Counted from the stretch's first letter, positions 8,467 through 17,049 are shown. The stretch: 39,384 nucleotides of DNA from CAZSVI01 sp964610205 (GCA_964610205.1 CAZSVI010000017.1:1-39384); one strand, 5' to 3'. Program-made: numbers and translations. The notes: generated from the sequence alone by a model not told the origin.

Positions 8467-9678
8467 ATGAAAAAAGCTGTAATGTATGGAGCGGGTAATA
8501 TTGGCCGGGGGTTTATAGGTCAATTATTTTCGGAATCCGGCTATGAAGTGGTTTTTATTGAAGTGAATAATGAGATTTTGAATAAATTGAATGACGACAG
8601 GCAATATCCTGTAAGGATCCTGAGTAAAGAGGACAGCAGGGAAGTCGTTGTTACCAATGTAAGAGGAGTAAACGGGAGAGATATACATAGCGTTGCCGAG
8701 GAAATAGCGGGTGCGGATATTATGGCTACAGCGGTCGGAGTCAATATACTTCCCCGAATAGCAGGCCCTATAGCACAAGGTTTGAGGAATAGGTGGAAAA
8801 TAGGTAAAAAAGCTCCGTTGAATATTATTATCTGCGAAAACCTGCTAAACGCAAATATATATCTGGCAGGTCTTGTTAAACAGGAATTGGATGATAATGA
8901 GAAGGAACTATTCGATGATAGTGTCGGGATGGTTGAGTCGTCCATCGGAAGGATGGTTCCTGTTATGACCGGGGAAATGCAAAATGGAAATGTTTTAAGG
9001 ATCTGTGTCGAGGAATACGGGGAATTGCCGGTAGATAAAGAAGGCTTCAAAGGAAAAATACCTGTAATTAAAAATATGCTTGCGGTAAGCCCCTTTGAAT
9101 TTTACATTCAAAGAAAGCTTTTTATACACAATATGGGACATGCTGTTACAGCTTATCTCGGGAGAATAAAAAACCACACTTACATTTGGGAATCAATTGA
9201 GGATACGGATATAAGAGCAGTAACCAAAAAGGCAATGTATGCTTCTGCTGAAGCTCTTTCCAGGGAGCATGGCATAGACTTGAATACTATCATGTCATAT
9301 GCGGATGATCTCATTCAAAGGTTCGGCAACAGGCAATTGGCCGATACCATAAGCAGGGTAGGGAATGATATCGTACGCAAGCTGTCATATAATGACAGGC
9401 TTGTGGGTGCCGCAAGACTCTGTATTGAACATGGTGTAAACCCAATATACATTTGCATGGGAATAGCCGCAGCCTTAAAATTTAACAAAGAGGATTGTCA
9501 GGACGAAATTCATCAAATTATCAACTCTGAGGGGGTTGAAGCTGTTTTAAAAAAAGTTTGCGGTCTAACCGAGAAAAGTCCCTTATGGAATACTATATTA
9601 TGTATTTACTTGTTGGTAAGCAATAATACGAAACTTGCCGATATAATTGGCGGGCAAGGAGATATCTGCGAAAAATAA
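8467..9678 (+). CDS. mtlD: Mannitol-1-phosphate 5-dehydrogenase
   Basis: Cytosolic NAD-dependent oxidation of mannitol 1-phosphate to fructose 6-phosphate, in the polyol-specific long-chain dehydrogenase family. The nucleotide-binding site is at the very N-terminus (MYGAGNIGRGFIGQLFSES). The family motifs ENLLNAN, VESSIGRMVPVM and the catalytic-region KLFIHNMGHAVTAYLG (Lys, Asn, His) follow. It has 403 residues from the ATG at 8467, chosen because GAGGGA (8455-8460) is well placed and the nucleotide-binding strand begins there; the frame is open from 8440. No mannitol PTS lies nearby, so substrate may come from elsewhere, or the enzyme may run towards mannitol phosphate. A polyol specificity other than mannitol is possible. 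Confidence 0.93.
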   Translation: MKKAVMYGAGNIGRGFIGQLFSESGYEVVFIEVNNEILNKLNDDRQYPVRILSKEDSREVVVTNVRGVNGRDIHSVAEEIAGADIMATAVGVNILPRIAGPIAQGLRNRWKIGKKAPLNIIICENLLNANIYLAGLVKQELDDNEKELFDDSVGMVESSIGRMVPVMTGEMQNGNVLRICVEEYGELPVDKEGFKGKIPVIKNMLAVSPFEFYIQRKLFIHNMGHAVTAYLGRIKNHTYIWESIEDTDIRAVTKKAMYASAEALSREHGIDLNTIMSYADDLIQRFGNRQLADTISRVGNDIVRKLSYNDRLVGAARLCIEHGVNPIYICMGIAAALKFNKEDCQDEIHQIINSEGVEAVLKKVCGLTEKSPLWNTILCIYLLVSNNTKLADIIGGQGDICEK

Positions 9679-9724
9679 TCGGTAAAACAATATAATAAAT
9701 TGTTATAGTGATATAAAAATGTGG

Positions 9725-9745
9725 TAAACTATTATATATAGTTTA
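9725..9745. promoter_or_regulatory. Palindrome between mtlD and the GGDEF gene
   Basis: TAAACTAT and ATAGTTTA form perfect 8-bp arms around TATAT. No T-run follows, so an operator is more likely than a terminator. It sits about 140 bases before the PAS-GGDEF-HD-GYP gene. The cognate regulator is unknown; it shares a TAGTTTA flavour with ROK-type sites. Confidence 0.45.
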
Positions 9746-9885
9746 TTGCATATATCCTGATATTCCTTGCGTGAGAAAAGAGAATGGTTAAATAATATTA
9801 AATATATGGAAGTATTCCAGTAATAATCACTTTCCAAAATTTCATATGGGGAAGAAAAGTATCCTGAGCACCGGAGGCTACAGAA

Positions 9886-11898
9886 ATGACAGAATTATGG
9901 AAGAAGATACTGACGAACAACCATCGTTTTACAGCGAAACACCCCGAATATAGACGTGTATACCTATTAAATATTGTTTTGGTAGTATTGCTTGGCACAT
10001 GCTTATTTTTCTCCATAACGAATTTTTGGTTTTTTGAATTATACGCAGCCGTGGTGAATTTCATAGCAGCCATTCTTTCATTGCTTACATTATATTATTT
10101 TCACAAAACCGATAATATCAGAATTGTAACTTATGCTGTAGTTGTAATTTTACTTGGAACCTTATCTGCCTTTTTTTCCATTGTAGAGCATAGATACTAT
10201 GCTTTATACTGGATTTCTCCGTTTCCGGCCGTAGTGTATTTTCTTCTGGGAAGAAAAAAGGCCCGGATTGTAATTGCTGCATTCAGTATGTATTTGTTGT
10301 ATTTCATACTTACAAGATATAGTGGCTGGGAACCTGCCGAGTTTAACATCAAATCAATTTTTAATATTGCAATTGCCTCTCTGGTAATTTTTATGCTGGT
10401 AAGCTATATTGAGCTTATCAGAAATGAGGTGGCGCAGTTTCTGGAATATAAAAATATAGAACTCGAGGAAGCAAACTATGCGCTGGAGATGAGCAGGGAA
10501 CAATTGCGCCTTATTCTGGATTCCACCGCAGAAGCAATATATGGAATTGACATTGAAGGTAATTGCACCTTTTGTAACACAAGCTGCATAGAAATGCTGG
10601 GGTATAAGAACCAGGATGAACTGCTTGGGGAAAACATGCACCTGAAGATTCATCACAGCCATAAAGACGGAACACTTTTACCAAAGGAGGAATGTCAAAT
10701 TTTTAAGACATTTATAACAGGTGAAAGTGCTTATGTGGATGATGAAGTGCTTTGGAGGGCAGACGGCACAAGCTTTGATGCTGAGTATTATTCCCATCTC
10801 CAATATAAAGACGGCAAGATAGTCGGCGCTGTGGTTAATTTTATGGACACTACCCAACGTAAAAGCAATGAGGCGCAAATTAAGTATTTAAGCTCCCATG
10901 ATTCCCTTACCGGCCTATACAACAGAAGCAGTTTTGAAAATGCGTTAAGAAAGCTTGACAGGGAAGAAAATTTACCCATATCCACTATTTACGGTGATGT
11001 TAACGGGCTAAAGTTAACAAATGATATTTTTGGACATCAGGCAGGGGATGCTCTTTTGAAAAAGGTTGCCGAAATACTGAAAAAAGCGTGCAGAGATGGA
11101 GATATCATAGCTCGTATGGGCGGAGATGAATTCATAATCCTTTTGCCAAAAACCCAGGCAAGTGATTCGGATAAAATTGTTTCCAGAGTAAAAACCGACC
11201 TGTCCAAAGAAAAGATTGCCGCGATAAAGTGCAGCGTATCCATGGGACGCGATACTAAAACATGCATTGATCAGGAAATTGAGAGTACGGTGAAAAATGC
11301 TGAAAATGAAATGTACAAAGAGAAAATACTAAGCCGGACTGCCGTTAATTCCGACATGATAAATACAATAATAACGACGCTTCATGACAGAAGTCCCAGA
11401 GAAAAACAGCATTCTATTGCCGTCAGCAAATTGTGCCGGAATATTGGTAAAGCAATGAATCTTCCTGAAACTGAAATAAAAAAACTAAAGGAAATAGGAT
11501 TCCTTCATGATATTGGTAAAATTGTATTAAGCGATGATATCCTTAGAAAAGAGAGTTTCCTTGAAGAAAAAGAGGAAAAAGAAATGCAGCAGCATTCTGT
11601 AGTAGGATACAGAATATTGAATATATTTGATGATACACTGGATATAGCCGAAGGAGTATATAGCCACCATGAAAGCTGGGACGGCACGGGGTATCCAAAG
11701 GGATTGAAAGGGGAAGAAATTCCCAGGCTGGCGAGAATACTGGCGGTAGCACAGGCATATGAAGCAATGATAAACATTTTCAATAAAAATGCGAAAAGCA
11801 AGGAAGCAGCTATACTTGAAATTAAAAACCTGGCAGGGAAAAAATATGATCCGGATATTGTTAATGTTTTTATTGACAGCGTTCTGGGCAAAATATAG
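9886..11898 (+). CDS. Membrane PAS-GGDEF-HD-GYP protein (c-di-GMP synthesis/degradation)
   Basis: A 670-residue signalling protein with both c-di-GMP-making and c-di-GMP-breaking modules. About six membrane helices fill residues 25-185. A short coiled coil and a PAS domain (about 205-325) follow, then a GGDEF domain (about 330-490) with an intact MGGDEF (GGDEF at 412-416) and an inhibitory RxxD site (403-406) five residues upstream. A C-terminal HD-GYP domain (about 495-668) has HDIGK (His541-Asp542) and HHESWDGTGYP (from 594). All signature residues are present, so neither domain looks degenerate. GGAGG (9873-9877) serves the ATG. It appears monocistronic. The signal sensed is unknown; nearby sugar genes are only circumstantial. 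Confidence 0.95.
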   Translation: MTELWKKILTNNHRFTAKHPEYRRVYLLNIVLVVLLGTCLFFSITNFWFFELYAAVVNFIAAILSLLTLYYFHKTDNIRIVTYAVVVILLGTLSAFFSIVEHRYYALYWISPFPAVVYFLLGRKKARIVIAAFSMYLLYFILTRYSGWEPAEFNIKSIFNIAIASLVIFMLVSYIELIRNEVAQFLEYKNIELEEANYALEMSREQLRLILDSTAEAIYGIDIEGNCTFCNTSCIEMLGYKNQDELLGENMHLKIHHSHKDGTLLPKEECQIFKTFITGESAYVDDEVLWRADGTSFDAEYYSHLQYKDGKIVGAVVNFMDTTQRKSNEAQIKYLSSHDSLTGLYNRSSFENALRKLDREENLPISTIYGDVNGLKLTNDIFGHQAGDALLKKVAEILKKACRDGDIIARMGGDEFIILLPKTQASDSDKIVSRVKTDLSKEKIAAIKCSVSMGRDTKTCIDQEIESTVKNAENEMYKEKILSRTAVNSDMINTIITTLHDRSPREKQHSIAVSKLCRNIGKAMNLPETEIKKLKEIGFLHDIGKIVLSDDILRKESFLEEKEEKEMQQHSVVGYRILNIFDDTLDIAEGVYSHHESWDGTGYPKGLKGEEIPRLARILAVAQAYEAMINIFNKNAKSKEAAILEIKNLAGKKYDPDIVNVFIDSVLGKI

Positions 11899-12062
11899 AA
11901 CATATTAGTACCCCATCTGCTGAATATATGAATAACAGGTTAATTTACTGATATGCGGCGGTAAGTTAAAGAACTTTTCTGTTGCTGCTGCGTCCCTTCT
12001 GTGAAGAACGCAAATTAACTTCATCAAAAGATTTTCTGCCTCAAGAATGTGTTTTACCGTAC

Positions 12063-12153
12063 ATACCTCTTGTAGTTTTTAAAATAGTGTTTTAAAATAA
12101 CAGGAGAGAAGAAATACCGGAATTCCAAGAGGTATTATATGTCCGGTTTTTTT
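12063..12153 (+). promoter_or_regulatory. Possible attenuator leader before the glycosyltransferase gene
   Basis: The 299-base gap 11899-12197 is mostly unexplained. ACCGGA (12116-12121) pairs with TCCGGT (12142-12147), followed by seven T residues: a plausible terminator. A perfect 10-bp alternative, ATACCTCTTG (12063-12072) with CAAGAGGTAT (12126-12135), uses the terminator's loop, so the two folds compete or form a pseudoknot. No known riboswitch or T-box core (GGGTGG...ACCGCG) was recognised. Confidence 0.45.
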
Positions 12154-12209
12154 ATGATAAATGCTGTATTAGTCGTTCCGAATAAATACAAGAAAGGATG
12201 TTAACAATA

Positions 12210-13013
12210 TTGAATATTCTCGTAACACTGGATTCCAATTATATTAATCCTCTGAAAGTGATGCTAAAATCACTGTTCCTGAACAATCAGAACGAGGAGT
12301 TTTATATATTTCTGCTTCATTCAAGCATAAAGCCTGAGGAGATGGAAGACATAAACGGTTTTATAACAAAAAACGGACACAGGTTTTTACCAATTGAAAT
12401 TAAAGGCGGCGACTTCCGTGATGCTCCCATTGTAATGCACTATACAAAGGAAATGTATTATAGGTTACTGGCATTTAAGTACCTGCCCGTTGATGTGAAT
12501 AAGGTTTTATATCTGGATCCTGATATTCTTATAATCAACAATATCAGAACATTATATGATATTGATCTGTCGGGCTGGTTGTATGCTGCGGCTTACCACA
12601 ATAGAATACCCGTTAAGGAAATAAACAAATTCAGGCTTATGGAATATGAAATTGAAGAATATTTTAATTCAGGTGTTCTTCTGATGAACCTTAAAATGCA
12701 GCGGGAGAAAATAAAGGAAAAAGATATTTTTGAGTTTGTTGCAAGGCATAAAAGCATTTTAATATTGCCCGATCAGGACATTTTGAATTCATTGTTCGCA
12801 AAAAAAATAAAGAAGCTTGACGAGATTTTGTATAATTATGATACCAGATATTATAGGCGTATATTATCCAAAGGCAATGTAAGCATGGATTATATTATTA
12901 ATAATACAATTATTCTGCACTTTTGCGGGAAGAAAAAACCGTGGGGTAAAAATTACAGCGGCGAATTTTATTCATTATATAAGCACTATGAAAGGCTCGC
13001 CATGACCGGGTAA
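12210..13013 (+). CDS. Glycosyltransferase family 8 protein
   Basis: Retaining nucleotide-sugar glycosyltransferase of the GT8 (LgtC/GatA-like) fold. Features: the N-terminal strand MNILVTLDSNYINPLKVML, the metal-binding DxD as LYLDPDILI (Asp103, Asp105), YFNSGVLLMNL, LPDQDILNSLF and the C-terminal HFCGKKKPW that contacts the diphosphate. The ATG at 12198 overlaps AGAAAGGA (12191-12198); the TTG at 12210 is better spaced and matches the usual family N-terminus, giving 267 residues. It stands alone, with a leader before and a terminator after it. The acceptor is unknown (surface glycan or similar). Confidence 0.92.
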   Translation: MNILVTLDSNYINPLKVMLKSLFLNNQNEEFYIFLLHSSIKPEEMEDINGFITKNGHRFLPIEIKGGDFRDAPIVMHYTKEMYYRLLAFKYLPVDVNKVLYLDPDILIINNIRTLYDIDLSGWLYAAAYHNRIPVKEINKFRLMEYEIEEYFNSGVLLMNLKMQREKIKEKDIFEFVARHKSILILPDQDILNSLFAKKIKKLDEILYNYDTRYYRRILSKGNVSMDYIINNTIILHFCGKKKPWGKNYSGEFYSLYKHYERLAMTG

Positions 13014-13031
13014 CACTTCACCCGGTTCTGT
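13005..13031 (+). terminator. Terminator overlapping the GT8 stop codon
   Basis: ACCGGGT (13005-13011) pairs perfectly with ACCCGGT (13020-13026), followed by TCTGTTTTG. The left arm includes the first base of the TAA stop. Confidence 0.65.
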
Positions 13032-13080
13032 TTTGTATCTTGTTGTATAAAATAATTAGAATAAATCGGGAGGCAACGCA

Positions 13081-14127
13081 ATGGAAAAAGTATATGGAAA
13101 ATCAACTGATGGAGCTCTTGTTTATCTTTATTCCCTGAATAATAAAAATGGTATGAAAGCCGAAATAACTAACTATGGTGGGATTGTTGTTTCATTATAT
13201 GTACCTGACAAAAACGGAAAGCTTGACGATGTGGTTCTTGGTTTCGATCATCTCGAAAGTTATATTTCAGAAAATCCATATTTTGGAGCTATTATAGGAC
13301 GTCACGCCAACCGTATAGAGAATGCGTGTTTTGAATTGAACGGCAAGATATATGATTTGTATAAAAATGACGGGAATAATAATCTTCATGGTGGTGTAAA
13401 GGGCTTTGACAAGGTTTTATGGAAGGTCACGGAGGTTTGTCCAAACCTCCTGAAGCTTTTCTACAGAAGTGTCGACGGTGAGGAAGGTTATCCCGGAAAT
13501 CTGGATGTAACGGTTACATATACCCTTTCAGATGATAATGAATTAATTATGGATTATAAAGCAATATCAGACGCAGACACTGTCATAAATCTTACCAACC
13601 ATAGCTATTTTAACCTTTCAGGCCATGCATCAGGGGATATACTGAATCATATGCTGAAGATTAATGCGGATAAGTTTACTGTGAATAATAATGAATGCGT
13701 GACTACTGGTGAAATTATGGAAGTAGCCGGAACCCCTGTGGATTTCAGGCAGATGAAATCTCTAAAACCCGGATTATTGTCAAATGATAAATATATTCAA
13801 TATGTGAAAGGATATGATCATAATTTTATAATAAATGGTATTGCGAATAAACCCGAATACTGCGCAGAGGTATATGATCCAAAAAGCGGACGAGGGATGG
13901 AGGTTTATACCACCAAGCCCGGCATACAGCTTTATACCGGAAACAACCTGAATGGTTCCCTTGTTGGAAAAAGTGGTGTGCAATACCGGAAATGGAGCAG
14001 CCTTTGCCTGGAAACACAGTTTTTTCCGAATGCAATGAAGCATAAACATTTTCCCTCGCCGGTTTTGAAGACTGGAGAAAATTATCATCACATAACAATA
14101 TACAAGTTTAAGAATGCGTTTATATAA
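13081..14127 (+). CDS. galM: Aldose 1-epimerase (galactose mutarotase)
   Basis: Interconverts alpha and beta anomers of aldoses in the cytosol. The 348-residue protein shows the galactose mutarotase fold: ITNYGGIVVSLYVPDK, GRHANRIENACFELNGK, the catalytic-region INLTNHSYFNLSGH (His), KGYDHNFI and the catalytic-glutamate motif CLETQFFPNAMKH. A clear SD (CGGGAGG) lies just upstream of the ATG. It is flanked by terminators on both sides, so it is probably a single-gene unit. It fits a saccharolytic lifestyle; the physiological sugar (galactose, glucose, xylose) is not determined. Confidence 0.94.
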   Translation: MEKVYGKSTDGALVYLYSLNNKNGMKAEITNYGGIVVSLYVPDKNGKLDDVVLGFDHLESYISENPYFGAIIGRHANRIENACFELNGKIYDLYKNDGNNNLHGGVKGFDKVLWKVTEVCPNLLKLFYRSVDGEEGYPGNLDVTVTYTLSDDNELIMDYKAISDADTVINLTNHSYFNLSGHASGDILNHMLKINADKFTVNNNECVTTGEIMEVAGTPVDFRQMKSLKPGLLSNDKYIQYVKGYDHNFIINGIANKPEYCAEVYDPKSGRGMEVYTTKPGIQLYTGNNLNGSLVGKSGVQYRKWSSLCLETQFFPNAMKHKHFPSPVLKTGENYHHITIYKFKNAFI

Positions 14128-14189
14128 AATGAAAAAAGTAATTGGGATGAATTGATACTGAAGAAGTTATCTCTTTTTTCATTTTATAT
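14123..14189 (+). terminator. Long-stem terminator after galM
   Basis: A perfect 16-bp stem joins 14123-14138 (TATAAAATGAAAAAAG) and 14174-14189 across a 35-base loop; the 3' arm itself contains the T-run. It overlaps the galM stop codon and reads similarly on the other strand. Confidence 0.65.
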
Positions 14190-14244
14190 TGCGCATGTGC
14201 CGTTTTGCTTACAAAAATTTCGGCACGCGTTCAATTCGCTTGTG

Positions 14245-14284
14245 CTATATATGTTGTACTAAAAATTTAGTACAGCATATATAG
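14245..14284. promoter_or_regulatory. 40-bp palindrome upstream of uxaE
   Basis: The arms 14245-14264 and 14265-14284 are complementary except for one G-T position and the central A/A pair; the inner core is TGTACTAAA...TTTAGTACA. It lies just upstream of a TTGACA direct repeat and has no T-run after it. A large operator for a uronate regulator is the simplest reading. Confidence 0.55.
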
Positions 14285-14290
14285 TTAAGC

Positions 14291-14318
14291 ATTTTGACAT
14301 TGATATTTTGACATTGAT
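14291..14318 (+). repeat. Tandem 14-bp repeat carrying two TTGACA boxes (uxaE promoter region)
   Basis: ATTTTGACATTGAT occurs twice in direct tandem (14291-14304 and 14305-14318). Each copy contains TTGACA. The second TTGACA (14308-14313) has TGTTAT 18 bases downstream (14332-14337), a plausible -10. The duplication offers two -35 elements 14 bases apart. Confidence 0.55.
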
Positions 14319-14402
14319 AGAACAAAATTTGTGTTATTATTATCAAGGTTACAGTAAAATAAAAAGTAATACCTATACAGTTGAGAAAAGGAGAAATGCA
14401 TT

Positions 14403-15932
14403 ATGAGCCGGTGGAAAAACTTTTTAGAGTGTACGGAATTGAAGAATACTAAGTTTGAGGAGTTGAAAGCAAAGGCAGCGGAAGGATTTGAAAGGTATGG
14501 GATTTATTCCGGTTCCCTTAACCAGGTGGGCAATGCCCTTATAATGATGGTTTATGATGATACTCAAAAATATCTGATAATGATTGGAGAAGATGCCCGT
14601 CTTGCTAATCTGAACGGAAGAGAAGAGATTATCAAAGGAGAGAAAATAAAAGTATGCCCTATAACCAATGAAAACTGCAGGGTAATACGTAATATTTTTA
14701 TCTACACAAATCCGCAGGCCCATAAAGGCAAAAAAATAACAATAGGGCTTGGAGATCGGCTGGGGCTTGCATCCACCGGACATATTCAAACAGTTAAGGA
14801 TCTGGATGTATTTCCGGTTTTGGCTCAGCAGTCCATCCGGGAACTTAACCTGACCGGAAGGAATTATGAGGATGTTCTTTCATCGGCTGCCTGGGCAGTA
14901 TTTCAGGAAGGGTATAAAAAAGGATATGGAGCGGACGGGGATCATTTGAAAACAGCCGAAGAGGTAAAGATGGCTGTGGATGTCGGCATGACAATGATTA
15001 CTCTGGATTGTTCGGATCATATTGATAATTCCGCAGCAGCCGGCGAAGTTGTTGAGCTAATGGAAAAATATAACCGTTTTTCATCAGAAGAACGTGTAAA
15101 ATGGGAAAAACGATATGCTGATAAGAAGTTTGAAATTGAGGGTTTTGAATTCTTTATTACCAGTGATGAACTAATCAGAATGGCCTGTGTATATGGAAAG
15201 GCAATACAACATACACTTGATATTTATCATAATCTGATTGCAAAATCAGGCAGGGAAATAGATTTTGAGATGTCTATTGATGAAACCTTAACTTCAACCA
15301 ACCCCGCTTCCCATTATTTTGTCTCATCCGAACTGATTAATGCGGGAGTGGATATTACGAGCCTGGCGCCCAGGTTTTGCGGTGAGTTTCAAAAGGGAAT
15401 CGACTACCGTGGTGACCTCGGGCAGTTTATACGGGAGTTTACTGTTCATGTAGCTATTGCTGATTATTTTGGGTATAAAATCAGCGTCCATTCAGGAAGT
15501 GACAAGTTTATGGTATTTCCTATAGTCGGTGAAAAAACAAAAGGGAACTACCATTTAAAAACAGCCGGAACAAACTGGCTGGAAGCTTTAAGGGTGGTTG
15601 CCGTAAAAAAACCTGATTTGTACAGAAGAATGCATGCGTTTGCTCTGGAGCATCTGCACGAGGCAAGGAAATATTATCATATCAGCGCAAAGCCGGAAAA
15701 TATAACGGCGCTGGACAGAATAAAGGATTCAGAATTGGCCGGTCTCATGGACAAGGAAGATTCCCGCCAGGTTATGCATATTACCTACGGTCTGATTCTG
15801 TTGGCCAAAGACAAAAACGGTAAAAGCCTGTTCAGGGATGAATTGTACGAGGTTCTTCATAAAAACGAAAATGAGTATACCGAAGCTCTAAAAAAACATA
15901 TCGGGAAACACTTACAATCTCTAGGATTATAG
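14403..15932 (+). CDS. uxaE: Tagaturonate epimerase
   Basis: Interconverts D-tagaturonate and D-fructuronate, linking galacturonate breakdown to the mannonate branch. The 509-residue sequence matches the UxaE family defined from Thermotoga: ITIGLGDRLGLASTGHIQ, YGADGDHLKTAEEV, TLDCSDHIDNS and the C-terminal YKISVHSGSDKFMVFPIVGE, with His and Asp residues suited to metal and substrate binding. A purine-rich SD (AAAAGGAG) precedes the ATG. No other uronate gene (uxaC, uxuA, kdgK) is in the window, so it is an orphan behind an elaborate promoter with a 40-bp palindrome. The next gene begins directly after its stop. Confidence 0.9.
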   Translation: MSRWKNFLECTELKNTKFEELKAKAAEGFERYGIYSGSLNQVGNALIMMVYDDTQKYLIMIGEDARLANLNGREEIIKGEKIKVCPITNENCRVIRNIFIYTNPQAHKGKKITIGLGDRLGLASTGHIQTVKDLDVFPVLAQQSIRELNLTGRNYEDVLSSAAWAVFQEGYKKGYGADGDHLKTAEEVKMAVDVGMTMITLDCSDHIDNSAAAGEVVELMEKYNRFSSEERVKWEKRYADKKFEIEGFEFFITSDELIRMACVYGKAIQHTLDIYHNLIAKSGREIDFEMSIDETLTSTNPASHYFVSSELINAGVDITSLAPRFCGEFQKGIDYRGDLGQFIREFTVHVAIADYFGYKISVHSGSDKFMVFPIVGEKTKGNYHLKTAGTNWLEALRVVAVKKPDLYRRMHAFALEHLHEARKYYHISAKPENITALDRIKDSELAGLMDKEDSRQVMHITYGLILLAKDKNGKSLFRDELYEVLHKNENEYTEALKKHIGKHLQSLGL

Positions 15933-16481
15933 ATGTTTAAAATGAATGTGGCAAAGAAGAAAAAGGCAAAATCATCAAGCCTGTTCTGGCGTATAGTTGT
16001 TTCAGCAATAGGAGCGGCACTTATTCTGTTAGCAATAAGTAATATTGCGCTGTGTTTTTTTGGAAACAGCACTAATGCGAACGTAAATAAACGAAGAGTC
16101 GGGGGGGCCGATGACAACCGTCCTGCAAACCAGAGGTATGAATGGTCGGTTGATTATACCTTCACCGATAAGGAGGGTAAAACTCATGAGGGACATACAA
16201 CCAGGCGCGGCGGAGATAATTCCGTAACAGTTGAGCGTACGGTATATTATTTTCCGTTTGCGCCGTTTGTCAATTCATTGGAGAGCGAAGTCAGGCCCAA
16301 TATCGGACAGCTTGTGTATATTGCTCTGGGTGTTTTTTTGTTGCTGCTGATGAATTCAAAAAAGAAAAAAGAAAAGAGCAGATTCAAAGCGGTTAAAAAC
16401 AAAAATGGTGAAATTGATGTTCCCGAGCTCAATGATTATGACGACAGCGTTGAGGAAGTCTTTCATGACGGAAATAGTTGA
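15933..16481 (+). CDS. DUF3592-like two-helix membrane protein
   Basis: A 182-residue protein of unknown function. A basic N-terminus (VAKKKKAKSSS) precedes the first hydrophobic helix (about 20-47). An exposed domain of about 75 residues follows, with EWSVDYTFTDKEGKTHEGH and TVYYFPFAPFVNSLE, resembling the DUF3592 beta domain. A second helix (about 125-140), a Lys-rich stretch and an acidic C-terminal tail complete it. The ATG follows the uxaE stop directly; AGGA at 15923-15926 lies within uxaE, suggesting translational coupling and one transcript, although no functional link is evident. Confidence 0.8.
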   Translation: MFKMNVAKKKKAKSSSLFWRIVVSAIGAALILLAISNIALCFFGNSTNANVNKRRVGGADDNRPANQRYEWSVDYTFTDKEGKTHEGHTTRRGGDNSVTVERTVYYFPFAPFVNSLESEVRPNIGQLVYIALGVFLLLLMNSKKKKEKSRFKAVKNKNGEIDVPELNDYDDSVEEVFHDGNS

Positions 16482-16543
16482 ACCTGGATTAATATTAATT
16501 TGTATGATGTGAAAACCAGGTACGTTTAGCGAACAAACAAGAA

Positions 16544-16582
16544 AATGCCCAGCTTTTGTATAATCAGCAGCTGCCGGGCATT
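16544..16582 (-). terminator. Terminator between converging genes
   Basis: AATGCCC (16544-16550) pairs with GGGCATT (16576-16582), with extra inner AGC/GCT pairing. On the minus strand the stem runs into TTTTCTTGTTTG, so it best terminates the SHOCT-like/DUF2089 transcript; on the plus strand the tail is ATATTATG. Confidence 0.6.
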
Positions 16583-16637
16583 ATATTATGTGCTGGTCTT
16601 TTTTCGTGACTAATTTCAGAAGGTTGTCAAGCATTGG

Positions 16638-17024
16638 TTATTCTACATAGACTTCTACCTTTGTTTGGCTGTCTTCGTCTTCAACGTCAACGATTTTTCC
16701 TTCCGCGCCATTCTTGACAGCCTCAATTATTTCATTGAAATCAATCTTGTCAAGACCGGACTCTTTCAACTGGGGAGCATAGGCAGCACCCAGCTTTAAC
16801 CCTACATCCACCAGCGAGAGCGGAATGTTTACCTTAACCTTGGTCTTGTCCTCCATGGTTTTCACTCTCACCTTAAGCCATTTGGCGGTTTTTCTTGCTG
16901 CAATGCCCTCTTCAATGTTGCTTTGCTCCAAGGCATTCATCAATTCAAGCCCCTCTGCCGCGCTTACTTTACCTTCTTCAATCATTTTCAGGATTTGCAT
17001 TCTCTCCTCGGTAATGTTTTTCAT
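16638..17024 (-). CDS. SHOCT-like/YvlB-type N-terminal domain protein
   Basis: A 128-residue protein beginning with a short helical hairpin (ERMQILKMIEEGKVSAAEGLE), the SHOCT-like/YvlB N-terminal type found at the start of LiaX/YvlB-like proteins. A positively charged strand region (WLKVRVKTMEDKTKVKVNIP) and an acidic C-terminus (VDVEDEDSQTKVEVYVE) follow. No signal peptide or membrane segment is seen. The ATG at 17024 is chosen because GGAGG (17033-17037) is 8 bases away; the frame opens at 17045. It lies 25 bases downstream of a DUF2089 gene whose C-terminus has a similar short helical motif (EKLSQGQISKDEALKLLNE). Function unknown; an envelope-stress-type role is only suggested by relatives. 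Confidence 0.8.
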   Translation of the reverse strand: MKNITEERMQILKMIEEGKVSAAEGLELMNALEQSNIEEGIAARKTAKWLKVRVKTMEDKTKVKVNIPLSLVDVGLKLGAAYAPQLKESGLDKIDFNEIIEAVKNGAEGKIVDVEDEDSQTKVEVYVE

Positions 17025-17049
17025 CTTTAAAACCTCCGTTTTCAAAAAT

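Noticed and set aside
8541..9050. Minus-strand open frame of 169 codons
   Set aside because: Shadow of mtlD; Ser/Thr/Pro/Leu-rich shadow composition.
11899..12197. T-box or c-di-GMP riboswitch in the leader before the GT8 gene
   Set aside because: Neither the T-box antiterminator sequence nor the c-di-GMP-I core is present; only generic competing hairpins remain.
14123..14189. Insertion element suggested by the perfect 16-bp inverted repeat
   Set aside because: The arms are A/T runs immediately at the galM stop, fitting an intrinsic terminator better.
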